Shown here: piece after piece, positions 49,450-60,134 of the stretch
Layout: each line of letters begins with the position of its first letter
How positions within the stretch are numbered: position 1 is the first letter of the stretch
DNA from: Prorocentrum cordatum
Lineage: Eukaryota > Sar > Dinophyceae > Prorocentrales > Prorocentraceae
Reading direction: 5' to 3'
Length of the DNA stretch: 64,000 bases
Assembly (NCBI GenBank): GCA_963575745.1
Contig: CAUYUJ010009446.1
Span: 947,259-1,011,258 of the forward strand
Made by a program: the position numbers and the translations under genes
Notes under the pieces: model-generated
Database searches by the model: none
What the model was told of the DNA's origin: nothing
Seen by the model: only the letters and a program-made list of their open reading frames with translations

Positions 49450-52400
49450 TTACCTGGCAGAGGTCGCCCACGCGTTGCAGATGGTTTTGAGAATGGCCGC
49501 AGCCACAAATGGGCCGACGCGCGTGCAGGCAATTTGGAGCCTGAGCACCGCAAGGTCGATACTAGAGGCATCAGCAAAAGGAAAAGCGAACCGAATTCGA
49601 TTGCCCAGGAGAAAACTCGCGGAGCTACAAGGGGCCTCAGAAAGCAATTTCTTCAACATCTGTCTCTGCAACTCGTGAGTGTCCTCATCGAAGTGGTTCC
49701 ACGGCAGGGCAGTTAGTCGCTCGTAATTGTGAATCAGGTGGAAAACAATGGACTCGGCACGCCATGCCGGGTATCGCTTGACCATCAGAACATCCAAGTC
49801 CTCTTCCTCAAGCTCATGAAAGCGCTTCCGAATGCTATCAAAAACCTTAGACCGAACAGCGACCCGATACATGGCAGCCTGATTCTCCAGCACTAGGTTG
49901 CGCGGGGCAATGGGCCAATGCAACGCAGACGAGAGATTGCGGAGAAGATCAGTAGGGATGCTGTTGAAGGGGCATGCGGTGAGAGTCTGCAAACCTTTGG
50001 TTTCCATGCGAAGAGCGTCCTGCGATATGTAACATAGCTGCATCACGAAGGTGAGAACCGAGAAGGCCAATGAGTTATATGCATAGATACTTTGAGTAAG
50101 CCCAAGACGAAGCGACCGAACATGACGGACACGATTAATATATTTCTGAAGCGGAGCGGACCAGGATTTCCCGTTACCTCCAGGGCCCAGAAAGACACCC
50201 AAGACTTTGCCACTAGTGCCGTGCATAAGCGAGCGAACGTTGGTGCGAACGGACTCGAACAGGGCGAAATGCTGGTCGTCTGGCATCTCTTGCACGTGCA
50301 CGATCATACACTTGGCAAGGTTCAAGAGCAGGCCAGTGCAACGGCTGGACCTAATAACATTCTTCAGCACAATCGGAACAGCGAGCAACAGGTTGGATGC
50401 CGAGATCCGGATGTCATCTGCAAAGGCACGAGGGGTAGCACAAACAGGAGCTAGCAAGTTTGACAATCGGCGCAGCAGCGGGTCGATGCATAACGCAAAT
50501 AAAGCACCTGACAGCGGACATCCTTGTTTAATGCCTTGGGTGATCGAGTAGCCTGGAAACTTCTTTCCTGCTAGGCATATGTGTGTGTAAATACCGGTGT
50601 ATAGGAACCGAATGGCATTCACGATATACATGGGTATGTTCATCATGATTAGCACATCTATGATCCAGTCGTGGCGCAGCGACGGGAACGCGGCGCGGAA
50701 ATCCAAGAGGAGTAGCCCAGCGTGCGGCATGCCGCGATAGCAGGCGTATTCAAGAATGTCTGCCTCAAGGCAGAGCAAGTTGTCGAGCATAGACCTCTTG
50801 CGCACGAAACCCGTCTGGGAGCCTAAGACGCTGTACTGGCATTGTTGGCTAAATGGTTCGCATATGGCCAATGGTACTATTTTGTTATCAGTGTTGCTGA
50901 GAGCAATAGGGCGCACCACAGACGCTTCCCGAGAGATCTCAGAGGTTCCAGCTTCGTGAGGGCAGATGGCCTTAGGGAGGTATACCGTGAGAGACTCGTT
51001 GAAGCCTTTATGCGGGGGCCCATATGTAGGATTGTCCAATATAGCGAGATAAACTTGATACAAGGCATTGTGAGCAGCGTCTCCAGCGAACCGCCATGCA
51101 CTGTAGGGAATTCCGTCAGGGCCAGTCGCGCTGTCCTTGCGGCTGACGAGCTTACCTATGAAGCTATGCAGGTCGAGCGTCCACTCGATACCTGGGGCAA
51201 CCTGCTGAATCTCACTGCTCAACAGTGTCTTCTGGAAGTGGTATCCCCTGTCCTGAGGCTTCGCGGCGTGGACCCGCCCCCAGTGGGACGCAAGGTTCTG
51301 AGCACTGACTTCGAGATCAGGCGAGGGGTTCCCGGTGGGGTCGGGGACCGAAGCCAGAACGATTCGGCGCCTTTTGGGAGACCACTGTCGCAGAAGCTGG
51401 TGCAACCTGAGGCCTCGATCGTCGTCGGGGGCTCCGCCACCTTCGACGTGTTCGCGAATTTCTCGCTGAAGCAGAGAATGCTGGAGCTCGGCCATTTCCC
51501 GATAAAAAGACACAGAATCTCTAAAACAACATTCATCAGCATGAACATGTAGACTAAGATGAGGAATAGCCTGGATACACCTCCGAACGTCCCAAGACTT
51601 GCCATCCCGAACAGCCCGTAGAAACTTAAGGTAAACCGACAACTTCTGCGCATCATTGTTGGGGCCTCGGAAGAACATGCGAGTCATCAGAGCATCCTTG
51701 GCAACATACATCGCGTCTTTGACGGACAGGAGGTACTCGAACGGGTCCCTGGGCATTTCAACCGAACTTATGGCAGCATCAACCTCAGAACCAAAATCAG
51801 GATGTTTGGCAATCCAGGAGGGGATCGTCGGGGTAGTTCTGCCGCCAGGCGAAAACTGAAGCCAAACAGGAATATGGTCGCTCGGCTGGGCGACATCGTG
51901 AGCAAGACCTATGACACCGCTACTTGGTGTCGCATCAAGAATGTCGGTGGTGGCAGAAGAGATGTAGAACCTATCCAGGCGACCAAGGCTGAGAGCACCG
52001 TCCTCCCTCCTCCCAGTCCGATGAGTGGGCTCCTGTTGGGCAACTTCAGCAAAGTGTCCGAAAGCCCGAGAAAACATGTGTAGAATAGCGGTCCTCTCAG
52101 GGGTGGGTTCCCTTCCGTCTGTGAACGTCCTCATCTCCCCCTCCTCCAAGAAGTTAAAATCGCCTCCCAAGATGACTGTGGCCTGATCAGCAGGCAGAGC
52201 GTGAGCAGCAACCGCGCGGATCACACGATCCTTCTCGACGTCGGAGAGGGTAGGGTCGAGGTGAAAGTTAATCAATTGCAGCGTGCCTTTCTCGCCTGTC
52301 AGTGTAACTGCTATGCATCGTCCATCGATAATGTTAACTACGTGGATGTCCTGAAAGAGCTGGAGCAAGGAAGGATCAATAGACATGGTAACGCCTCCCG

Positions 52401-52845
52401 CAGCCGCAGAAGAGCAAAAAGAGCCAAGGTGCGTGTGTGCTGGCACGTCACGATCCAGCGAGGAAAGATCTTCTTCGGTCCCGTGGGTTTCCTGCAAAAA
52501 TACTACTTGAAAGCGTTGTGCAAGACTTCTGAAAATCTGCTGTTTCCGATGCTGTCTCTGTGGATCGCCGTAAACACTGCCAAAAAATGCACGAGTATTC
52601 CAAGAAGCAAGGCCCACAGCACGAGAAATAACAAATGGATGCCGCTGCTCAGCAAGAGCAGCTTCACCTCCCCCAGGAGAGTGTGGATCAGGAAGGTAGG
52701 GATCATGAATAGCTGGAGCATTCACAGGAGGAAGAGAGTCAGGCGGTGTCGAGGTGGCCTCCCCCCGTTCTCGCAGCAGGGCTCGCAAACGTTCAGGATC
52801 GAATTCGTCGTCACTATCGCTCCCAGATACTGGCTCACTCCGCCC
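49450..52845 (-). CDS. LINE-4 ORF2: EEP endonuclease and reverse transcriptase
   Basis: Open from just after the TAG at 52848-52846 to 49450. Numbering from 52788: EEP domain about 58-310 with ASWNTRAFFG (Asn64), VFLQETHGTEE, GGDFNFLEEGE, LDRFYIS and SDHIPVWLQF, a complete catalytic set. The RT has ATGPDGIPYSAW (about 554), SVVRPIALSNTDNK-type block, GFVRKRSML, motif A LLLDFRAAFPSLRHD (Asp696), motif B KQGCPLSGALFALCIDPLL and motif C RAFADDIRIS (789-792 FADD). There is no ATG between the TAG and the endonuclease Asn; the frame-opening codons are GGG CGG AGT. ORF2 therefore needs TAG readthrough, reinitiation at a non-AUG codon, or is a dead copy. It lacks RNase H, unlike LINE-3. Confidence 0.9.
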   Translation of the reverse strand, partial: GRSEPVSGSDSDDEFDPERLRALLRERGEATSTPPDSLPPVNAPAIHDPYLPDPHSPGGGEAALAEQRHPFVISRAVGLASWNTRAFFGSVYGDPQRQHRKQQIFRSLAQRFQVVFLQETHGTEEDLSSLDRDVPAHTHLGSFCSSAAAGGVTMSIDPSLLQLFQDIHVVNIIDGRCIAVTLTGEKGTLQLINFHLDPTLSDVEKDRVIRAVAAHALPADQATVILGGDFNFLEEGEMRTFTDGREPTPERTAILHMFSRAFGHFAEVAQQEPTHRTGRREDGALSLGRLDRFYISSATTDILDATPSSGVIGLAHDVAQPSDHIPVWLQFSPGGRTTPTIPSWIAKHPDFGSEVDAAISSVEMPRDPFEYLLSVKDAMYVAKDALMTRMFFRGPNNDAQKLSVYLKFLRAVRDGKSWDVRRCIQAIPHLSLHVHADECCFRDSVSFYREMAELQHSLLQREIREHVEGGGAPDDDRGLRLHQLLRQWSPKRRRIVLASVPDPTGNPSPDLEVSAQNLASHWGRVHAAKPQDRGYHFQKTLLSSEIQQVAPGIEWTLDLHSFIGKLVSRKDSATGPDGIPYSAWRFAGDAAHNALYQVYLAILDNPTYGPPHKGFNESLTVYLPKAICPHEAGTSEISREASVVRPIALSNTDNKIVPLAICEPFSQQCQYSVLGSQTGFVRKRSMLDNLLCLEADILEYACYRGMPHAGLLLLDFRAAFPSLRHDWIIDVLIMMNIPMYIVNAIRFLYTGIYTHICLAGKKFPGYSITQGIKQGCPLSGALFALCIDPLLRRLSNLLAPVCATPRAFADDIRISASNLLLAVPIVLKNVIRSSRCTGLLLNLAKCMIVHVQEMPDDQHFALFESVRTNVRSLMHGTSGKVLGVFLGPGGNGKSWSAPLQKYINRVRHVRSLRLGLTQSIYAYNSLAFSVLTFVMQLCYISQDALRMETKGLQTLTACPFNSIPTDLLRNLSSALHWPIAPRNLVLENQAAMYRVAVRSKVFDSIRKRFHELEEEDLDVLMVKRYPAWRAESIVFHLIHNYERLTALPWNHFDEDTHELQRQMLKKLLSEAPCSSASFLLGNRIRFAFPFADASSIDLAVLRLQIACTRVGPFVAAAILKTICNAWATSAR

Positions 52846-53841
52846 CTATTCGCGGCGAAGCGCAGCAGTGACCAGCTCGGGCAGCTTGTCTACTTGCTCG
52901 TCGGTGAAGCCGTAGCGCTTCAAGTTGCCGCGGTTGGGCTCGACGTTCGGGTTGTCGGTCTCGAGGACATTCTGCAACACGACGAGCTCGTCAACGAGGT
53001 CGCCGTTGACCAAGAAGCAGAGGCCCATGTACTTGTTGCATCGGGGCTGCGAGTCAGGACGCCATGTGCCAGCGTCGGTCATGACCTGCTTGATGTGTTG
53101 CCAGACCTGGCCCAGCACCCAACCTTTCTTGCGGATGTCGATGGGTTCGTCGGTGCCGACCCGAAGCCGATGCCGAAAGCCACTGCCATCTCCCCATTCT
53201 AGCGTCATGGCACGCAGCTGCAACAGGGCATTCTTGGCGTCGTCGGCGTCTTCGAAGATGATGACGTAAGCGTACTTGCAGCTCTTGGTGATCGCGCTGC
53301 ACTTGTCGCGGTAGGTGGGCGAAAGTAGTGTCTTCAGGAAAGAGAAGTGCTTGTCGAATGCAGAAGCCATCAGCTTGACAGGGAACCCTCGCACCCAGAG
53401 CTTCCGCCTGTCAGCAGGCGCGGCGCTAGCTCCACGGGGCGTGGCCACGGTCCCTCATGTGCTGGCGATGCCAGACGCCGTCGAAGGTGGCCGTGAAATC
53501 GTAGCGACAGAGGTCTTCAGCTCCTCGAGTGCGGCATTGATGACGCTGATCTTCTGGTCGGTCTGAGCGCTAAGTAGTGAAACCGTCAGGCATGTGTCGA
53601 CCATCTCGTCAGAGGCTTCGCCGCCCGTGATGTTGCCGTGACGCTGCTGCAGGGCGATGATCTGGTTCTGCATGTGCTCGAATTTGATGTCCATCTCATT
53701 GCGCATGTCGGTCTTCATGCTCTCCATGTCTTTGGCGAGGCTGGCAAACTTAGCGTCGTGGGCATTGACGGTGGCTACGACGGTGGACATTGATGCCAGC
53801 AGCTGATCCATCTTCTGGTCCATGGAGAGAGTGGCGGCCAT
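52846..53841 (-). CDS. LINE-4 ORF1: coiled coil and RRM-like protein with an in-frame TGA
   Basis: The ATG at 53841 opens MAATLSMDQKMDQLLASMST. A coiled coil (about residues 5-60 and 75-120; KDMESMKTDMRNEMDIKFEH) ends with a TGA at 53457-53455. The same frame continues GTVATPRGASAAPADRRKLW then an RRM-like module: KLWVRGFPVKLM, YVIIFEDADDAKNALLQL and LRVGTDEPIDIRKKGWVLG, stopping at TAG 52848-52846. No ATG lies close after the TGA (the next frame start would be GTG), so the RRM half also depends on readthrough or is broken. The arrangement is shared with LINE-1 ORF1, where frameshifts separate the halves. It would bind element RNA. Confidence 0.8.
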
Positions 53842-54033
53842 CGCGGCAGCCTGTTGGCAGGCAAAATGCTGTGCCGAGTGAAAACGTCCAGGGCTGAATC
53901 CTGGCTTTACGTTCCCGATGTGGTGTGAGTACGTGGAAATGCGGAGACCCTTGTCCTGGGGCCTCTCCAGGGTCTCTCTCGCGCGCAGCGGGCGCAGGCC
54001 ACTTGAGACGGGGGGTTGAGTTCCCGATATGGC
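53842..54033 (-). other. LINE-4 5' leader
   Basis: About 190 nt between the spliced-leader relic and the ORF1 ATG. It contains GGGAACTCAACCCCCCGTCT and, 60-100 nt later, GGGAACGTAAAGCC, a possible short repeat. No upstream ATG-initiated frame of note. Confidence 0.55.
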
Positions 54034-54054
54034 CTTGAGCCAAAATGGCTACGG

Positions 54055-54055
<1 letters not shown>
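54034..54055 (-). other. Dinoflagellate spliced-leader relic at the 5' end of LINE-4
   Basis: Minus strand 54055 to 54034 matches all 22 positions of the dinoflagellate spliced leader, including T at the variable first base. It is preceded by CATCATCAGCAGCAGCAGC and followed by GCCATATCGGG. Its interior AGCCA-TTT-TGGCT is the self-complementary core known for this leader. Confidence 0.93.
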
Positions 54056-54086
<31 letters not shown>

Positions 54087-54133
54087 ATGTTGATGCTGAT
54101 ACCGCTGCTGCTGATGATGATGCTGATACTGCT

Positions 54134-54164
<31 letters not shown>

Positions 54165-54190
54165 AGGAGGAGGAGGAGGAGGAAATTGGC
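54056..54190. repeat. GCT/GAT/GGA microsatellite at the 5' end of LINE-4
   Basis: GCTGCTGCTGATGATGATG pattern passing into (GGA)n at 54163-54183. Confidence 0.9.
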
Positions 54191-54926
54191 AAACCAGCTG
54201 CGTGCGGCAAGTCTTCCAGGCGCCTGGAGGTGCTGGGAGCGACCTTGTGCCGAGGGGCATGCCCAGCGTCGGGGCCGAGCCCAGCTACAGCAAGGTTCGT
54301 AAGTTGTTCCTGACCGCGTGTGGCTGCACCTACAGTGCGACGCCACCTCGACGAACAACCCCCGCCCCTGAAATTTCAATGTTGGCATCAAGCGAGCCCC
54401 CAAATCCGGGTGGACGAAATAATTCAACTTAACATTGAAATGTGGGGGGGAGTTCCTCAGAGATCGATGGAATCTGATCCAAGTTGGCATAGTGTTTCTC
54501 AAAACGCTTAGATAAGTTTGCGATGCTTGTGTCCACCCACTGTCCCCTGCCCCTTTCGAGAAGCCTCCCAACTTGGGTCCGAGCAGATGGAGTCGGAAGA
54601 CCGCCCCACATCGCCGATGCTTCGGCGGCGGCGAGATGGAGAAGATCAGGCTCCAGGTCGAGCCGCATCGCCGATGATGCGGTGCGATCCTCCGACCGCA
54701 TCAACTCTCAGGTGCGCCGAAAAGGGGGGTACCGCGTCATGGCCCGAGGCAGGTGGCCAGCCGAGGGGGGGCAAGGAACGTACTCAAGTAAGACGAGAGG
54801 GCCCCGGCCATGATATTACCCACCATCCTGGTCCCCATCCTCCCTTTTGGACGCCCCCCCCCAAGTGCTCAGACTCCATTTCCCAAACCGCCGGCGTGCT
54901 TTTTCTCACAAAGTGGACCCCTGGAG
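54191..54926. repeat. Mixed sequence with a third ATCGGCGA-type segment
   Basis: 54575-54710 resembles 38635-38845 (GAGCAGATGGAGTCGGA, CATCGCCGATGCTTCGG, GAGCCGCATCGCCGATGATG). 54191-54570 and 54720-54926 are unassigned. Confidence 0.5.
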
Positions 54927-54988
54927 GTCTAGACTTAGGTCGGGCCTGTCCCCCAACAAGGGGATTTTGGGCGAAAAATGAAAATATC

Positions 54989-57721
54989 ATTATCCCGGCA
55001 AAGCAACCTAACATCGATGTGTAGGAGCATATCTGGAAGCATTCCCCTTAAGATTCGGATGAGAATCCAGTTGTAGAATTCTGCTGTTCTCGCAGTCGTA
55101 GTCGCATTCGCGATGACAGTCGCAGCGGCAACGGCAGTCGCAGTCACAGCCTCAGCCTCAGCCTGCCTCAGCCTCAGCCTCAGCCTGCCTCAGCCTCAGC
55201 CTCAGCCTGCCTCAGCCTCAGCCTCAGCCTGCTTCAGCCTCAGCCTCAGTCTGCCTTCAGCCTCGGCCTCAGCCTCAGCCTGCCTCAGCTCAGCCTGCAT
55301 CAGCCTCAGCCTCAGCCTCAGCCTGCCTCAGCCTCAGCCTCAGCTTCAGCCTCAGCCTCAGTCTGCCTTCGCCTCGGCCTCAGCCTCAGGCTGCCTCAGC
55401 CTCAGCCTCCATCAGCCTGAGCCCAGCCTCAGCCTGCCTCAGCCTCAGCCTGCCTCAGCCTCAGCCTCAGCCTGCCTCAGCCTCAGCCTCATCTGCCTTC
55501 AGCCTCGGCCTCAGCCTCAGCCTGCCTCAGCCTCAGCCTGCTTCAGCCTCAGCCTCAGCCTGCCTCAGCATCACCTGCCTCAGCCTCAGCCTCAGCCTGC
55601 CTCAGCCTCAGCCTCGCCTCTTCAGCCTCAGCCTCAGTCTGCCTGCCTCGGCTCAGCCTCAGCCCTGCCTCAGGCCTCGCCACGCTAGCCTCAGCCTCAA
55701 TATGCCTTCAGCCTCAGCCTCAGTCTGCCTTCAGCCTCGCCCTCAGCCTCAGCCTGCCTCAGCCTCAGCCTCAGCCTGCATCAGCCTCAGCCTCAGCCTC
55801 AGCCTGCCTCAGCATCAGCCTGCCTCAGCCTCAGCCTCAGCCTGCCTCAGCCTCAGCCTCAGCCTGCTTCAGCCTCAGCCTCAGTCGGCCTTCAGCCTCG
55901 GCCTCAGCCTCAGCCTGCCTCAGCCTCAGCCTGCATCAGCCTCAGCCTCAGCCTCAGCCTGCCTCAGCATCAGCCTGCCTCAGCCTCAGCCTCAGCCTGC
56001 CTCAGCCTCAGCCTCAGCCTGCTTCAGCCTCAGCCTCAGTCTGCCTTCAGCCTCGGCCTCAGCCTCACCTGCCTCAGCCTTCAAGATCTCAGCCTGCCTC
56101 AGCCTCAGCCTCAGCCTGCTTCAGCCTCAGCCTCAGTCTGCCTTCAGCCTCGGCCTCGGCCTCGGCCTGCCTCAGCCTCAACCTGCATCAGCCTCAGCCT
56201 CAGCCTCAGCCTGCCTCAGCATCAGCCTGCCTCAGCCTCAGCCTCACCCTGCCTCAGCCTCAGCCTCAGCCTGCTTCAGCCTCAGCCTCAGCCTCAGTCT
56301 GCCTTCAGCCTCAGCCTCAGCCTCAGCCTGCCTCAGCCTCAGCCTGCATCAGCCTCAGCCTCAGCCTCAGCCTGCCTCAGCATCAGCCTGCCTCAGCCTC
56401 AGCCTCAGCCTGCCTCAGCCTCAGCCTGCTTCAGCCTCAGCCTCAGTCTGCCTTCAGCCTCGTCCTCAGCCTCAGCCTGCCTCAGCCTCAGCCTGCATCA
56501 GCCTCAGCCTCAGCCTCAGCCTGCCTCAGCATCAGCCAGCCTCAGCATCAGCCAGCCTCAGCCTCAGCCTCAGCCAGCCTCTGCCCCAGCCTCAGCCTGC
56601 TTCAGCCTCAGCCACAATCTGCCTTCAGCCTCGGCCTCAGCCTCAGCCTCAGCCTGCATCAGCCTCAGCCTCAGCCTCAGCCTGCATCAGCATCAGCCTG
56701 CCTCAGCCTCAGCCTCAGCCTGCCTCAGCCTCAGCCTCAGCCTGCTTCAGCCTCAACCTCAGCCTGCCTTCAGCCTCGGCCTCCGCCTCAGCCTGCCTCA
56801 GCCTCAGCCTGCATCAGCCTCAGCCTCAGCCTCAGCCTCAGCCTCAGCCTGCCTCAGCATCAGCCTGCCTCAGCCTCGGCCTCAGCCTGCCTCAGCCTCA
56901 GCCTCAGCCTCAGCCTCAGCCTGCTTCAGCCAAAGCCTCAGTCTGCCTTGAGCCTTGGCCTCAGCCTCAGCTTCAGCCTGCCTCAGCCTCAGCCTGCATC
57001 AGCCTCAGCCTCAGCCTCAGCCTGCCTCAGCATCAGCCTGCCTCAGCCTCAGCCTCTGCCTCAGCCTCAGCCTGCTTCAGCCTCAGCCTCAGTCTGCCTT
57101 CAGCCTCGGCCTCAGCCTGCCTCAGCCTCAGCCTCAGCCTGCCTCAGCATTCAAAATGTGGCCCGGGAATGGAATTCTGGGAACTCGAAGAACACGAAAT
57201 GGACTACAATTGGCTCCGGGCATTCAAAATCATGCCCAGGAATGGAATTCTGGGAACTCGAAGATCACGAAGTGGCCTACAGTTGGCTCCGGGCATCCAA
57301 AATGTGGCCCGGGAATGGAGTTCTGGGAAGTCGAAGAACACGAAGTGGCCTACTGTTGGCTCCGGGCATCCAAAATGTGGCCCGGGAATGGAGTTCTGGG
57401 AAGTAGAAGAGCACGACGTGGCCTACAGTTGGCTCCGCGCATCCAAAATGTGGCCCGGGAATGGAGTTCTGGGAAGTCGAAGAGCACGAAGTGGCGTACA
57501 GTTGGCTCCGGGGATTCAGAATGTGGCCCGGGAGTGGAGTTCTGGGAAATCGAAAAGCACGAAGTGTGTGACTGTATGCGAAAAACGATCCCCCCTGGCA
57601 AACCCCAACGGCCCCCCAACGGCCCCAAACGGCTCCCCAACGGCTGCCCAGACCCCCCTGCGGAGTAATGTGCTGCTCTCTTTTTAGCCTATTAGAAACC
57701 TATCTGTCTTCGATGTTAGGT
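54989..57721 (+). repeat. TCAGCC unit 1
   Basis: Starts ATTATCCCGGCAAAGCA, then ACCTAACATCGA (55006-55017). A ~130-bp unique lead with GCAGTCGTAGTCGCATTCGC follows, then ~2 kb of TCAGCC/CTGCC hexamer-like array (55140-57150) with a ~160-bp higher-order period marked by CAGTCTGCCTTCAGCCTCGG. Six copies of a 73-bp minisatellite (57150-57590) and a unique tail come next. It ends TCGATGTTAGGT (57710-57721), the exact inverse of ACCTAACATCGA. The frames in it give endless Ala-Ser, Gln-Pro or Leu-Ser and are not genes. Confidence 0.88.
57150..57590 (+). repeat. 73-bp minisatellite, array 1
   Basis: Units contain AAAATGTGGCCCGGGAATGG, GTTCTGGGAA, CGAAGTGGCCTACAGTTGG and CTCCGGGCATCC. The unit is not a multiple of three, so frames rotate. 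Confidence 0.9.
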
Positions 57722-57724
57722 AAA

Positions 57725-60134
57725 ATTATCCCGGCAAAGCAACCTAACAGCGATGTGTAGGAGCATATCTGGAAGCATCCCCCTTAAGATTCAGATGAGA
57801 ATCCAGTTGTAGAGTTCTGCTGTTCTCGCAGTCGTAGTCGCATTCGCGATGACAGTCGCAGTGGCAACGGCAGTCGCAGTCACAGCCTCAGCCTCAGCCT
57901 GCCTCAGCCTCAGCCTCAGCCTGCCTCAGCCTCAGCCTGCCTCAGCCTCAGCCTCAGCCTGCTTCAGCCTCAGCCTCAGTCTGCCTTCAGCCTCGGCCTC
58001 AGCCTCAGCCTGCCTCAGCCTCAGCCTGCATCAGCCTCAGCCTCAGCCTCAGCCTGCCTCAGCCTCAGCCTGCCTCAGCCTCAGCCTCATGCCTCAGCCT
58101 CAGCCTCAGCCTGCTTCAGCCTCAGCCTCAGTCTGCCTCAGCCTCGGCCTCAGCCTCAGCCTGCCTCAGCCTCAGCCTGCATCAGCCTCAGCCTCAGCCT
58201 CAGCCTGCCTCAGCATCAGCCTGCCTCAGCCTCAGCCTCAGCCTGCCTCAGCCTCAGCCTCAGCCTGCTTCAGCCTCAGCCTCAGTCTGCCTTCAGCCTC
58301 GGCCTCAGCCTCAGGCTGCCTCAGCCTCGGCCTGCATCAGCCTCAGCCTCAGCCTCAGCCTGCTCAGCATCAGCCTGCCTCAGCCTCAGCCTCAGCCTGC
58401 CTCAGCCTCAGCCTCAGCCTGCTTCAGCCTCAGCCTCAGTCTGCCTTCAGCCTCGGCTCAGCCTCGCCTGCCTCAGCCTCAGCCTGCCTCAGCCTCAGCC
58501 TCAGCCTCAGCCTGCCTCAGCATCAGCCTGCCTCAGCCTCAGCCTCAGCCTGCCTCAGCCTCAGCCTCAGCCTCAGCCTGCTTCAGCCTCAGCCTCAATC
58601 TGCCTTCAGCCTCGGCCTCAGCCTCAGCCTGCCTCAGCCTCAGCCTCCTGCATCAGCCTCAGCCTCAGCCTCAGCCTCAGCCTGCCTCAGCCTCAGCCTC
58701 AGCCTGCCTCAGCCTCAGCCTCAGTCTGCCTTCAGCCTCGGCCTCAGCCTCAGCCTGCCTCAGCCTCAGCCTGCATCAGCCTCAGCCTCAGCCTCAGCCT
58801 GCCTCAGCATCAGCCTGCCTCAGCCTCAGCCTCAGCCTGCCTCAGCCTCAGCCTCAGCCTGCTTCAGCCTCAGCCTCAGTCTGCCTTCAGCCTCGGCCTC
58901 AGCCTCAGGCTGCCTCAGCCTCAGCCTGCATCAGCCTCAGCCTCAGCCTCAGCCTGCCTCAGCATCAGCCTGCCTCAGCCTCAGCCTCAGCCTGCCTCAG
59001 CCTCAGCCTCAGCCTGCTTCAGCCTCAGCCTCAGTCTGCCTCAGCCTGCTCAGCCTCAGCCTCCTGCCTCAGCCTCAGCCTGCCTCAGCCTCAGCCTCAG
59101 CCTCAGCCTGCCTCAGCCTCAGCCTCAGCCTGCTTCAACCTCAGCCTCAGTCTGCCTTCAGCCTCGGCCTCGGCCTCGGCCTGCCTCAGCCTCAGCCTGC
59201 ATCAGCCTCAGCCTCAGCCTGCCTCAGCATCAGCCTGCCTCAGCCTCAGCCTCAGCCTGCCTCAGCCTCAGCCTCAGCCTCGGCCTGCTTCAGCCTCAGC
59301 CTCAATCTGCCTTCAGCCTCGGCTTCAGTCTCAGCCTGCCTCAGCCTCAGCCTGCATCAGCCTCAGCCTCAGCCTCAGCCTGCCTCAGCCTCAGCCTGCA
59401 TCAGCCTCAGCCTGCTTCAGCCTCAGCCTCAGCCTGCATCAGCCTCAGCCTGAGTCTGCCTTCAGCTTCGGCCTCAGCCTCAGCCTGCCTCAGCCTGCCT
59501 CAGCCTCAGCATCAGCCTGCCTCAGCATTCAAAATGTGGCCAGGGAATGGAATTCTGGGAACTCGAAGAACACGAAGTGGCCTACAGTTTGCTCCGGGCA
59601 TTCAAAATCATACCCAGGAATGGAGTTCTGGGAAGTCCAAGAGCACGAAGTGGCCTACAGTTGGCTCCGGGCATCCAAAATGTGGCCCGGGAATGGAGTT
59701 CTGGGAACTCGAAGACCACGAAGTGGCCTACAGTTGGCTCCGGGCATCCAAAATGTGGCCCGGGAATGGAGTTCTGGGAACTCGAAGACCACGAAGTGGC
59801 CTACAGTTGGCTCCGGGCATCCAAAATGTGGCCCGGGAATGGAGTTCTGGGAACTCGAAGACCACGAAGTGGCCTACAGTTGGCTCCGGGCATTCAGAAT
59901 GTGGCCCGGGAATGGAGTTCTGGGAGGTCGAAGAATGGAGTTCTGGGAGGTCGAAGAGCACGAAGTGTGTGACTGTTTGCGAAAAACGAGGTTCCCCGGC
60001 AATCCCCAACGGCCCCCCAACGGCCCCCCAACGGCCCCCCAACGGCTCCCCAACGGCTGCCCAGACCCCCCTGTGGAGTAATGTGCTGCTCTCTTTTGAC
60101 ACCACTAGAAACCTATCAGTCTTCGCTGTTAGGT
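57725..60134 (+). repeat. TCAGCC unit 2
   Basis: Same plan as unit 1: ATTATCCCGGCAAAGCA, then ACCTAACAGCGA (57742-57753), lead, TCAGCC array (57885-59525), 73-bp minisatellite (59525-59990) and tail, ending TCGCTGTTAGGT (60123-60134). One base in each terminal repeat differs from unit 1, and the two changes are complementary to each other. Confidence 0.88.
59525..59990 (+). repeat. 73-bp minisatellite, array 2
   Basis: About six units as in array 1, with a short local duplication of GGAGTTCTGGGAGGTCGAAG at 59916-59955. Confidence 0.9.

Larger units (their letters stand above)
49044..54055 (-). mobile_element. LINE-4: full-length LINE with spliced-leader 5' end, inserted in (CAT/CAG)n
   Basis: A 5.0-kb minus-strand element from a complete dinoflagellate spliced-leader match (54055-54034) to the junction with (ATCAGC)n at 49043. 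It encodes coiled-coil plus RRM-like ORF1, then an EEP endonuclease and FADD RT. Nearly the whole coding region is in one frame. Flanking CAG/CAT repeats on both sides mask any target-site duplication. The best-preserved LINE of the window; it served as the template for reading LINE-1. Confidence 0.9.

Noticed and set aside
55113-59453. Frames of 190-660 residues with Ala-Ser, Gln-Pro and Leu-Ser repeats
   Set aside because: TCAGCC is a hexamer-type repeat without stops in several frames; the frames end where the repeat ends and encode nothing recognisable.
55140-59520. Telomeric repeat
   Set aside because: TCAGCC is not the TTTAGGG-type telomere known from dinoflagellates, the array is internal to a mobile unit, and it has a 160-bp higher-order period.
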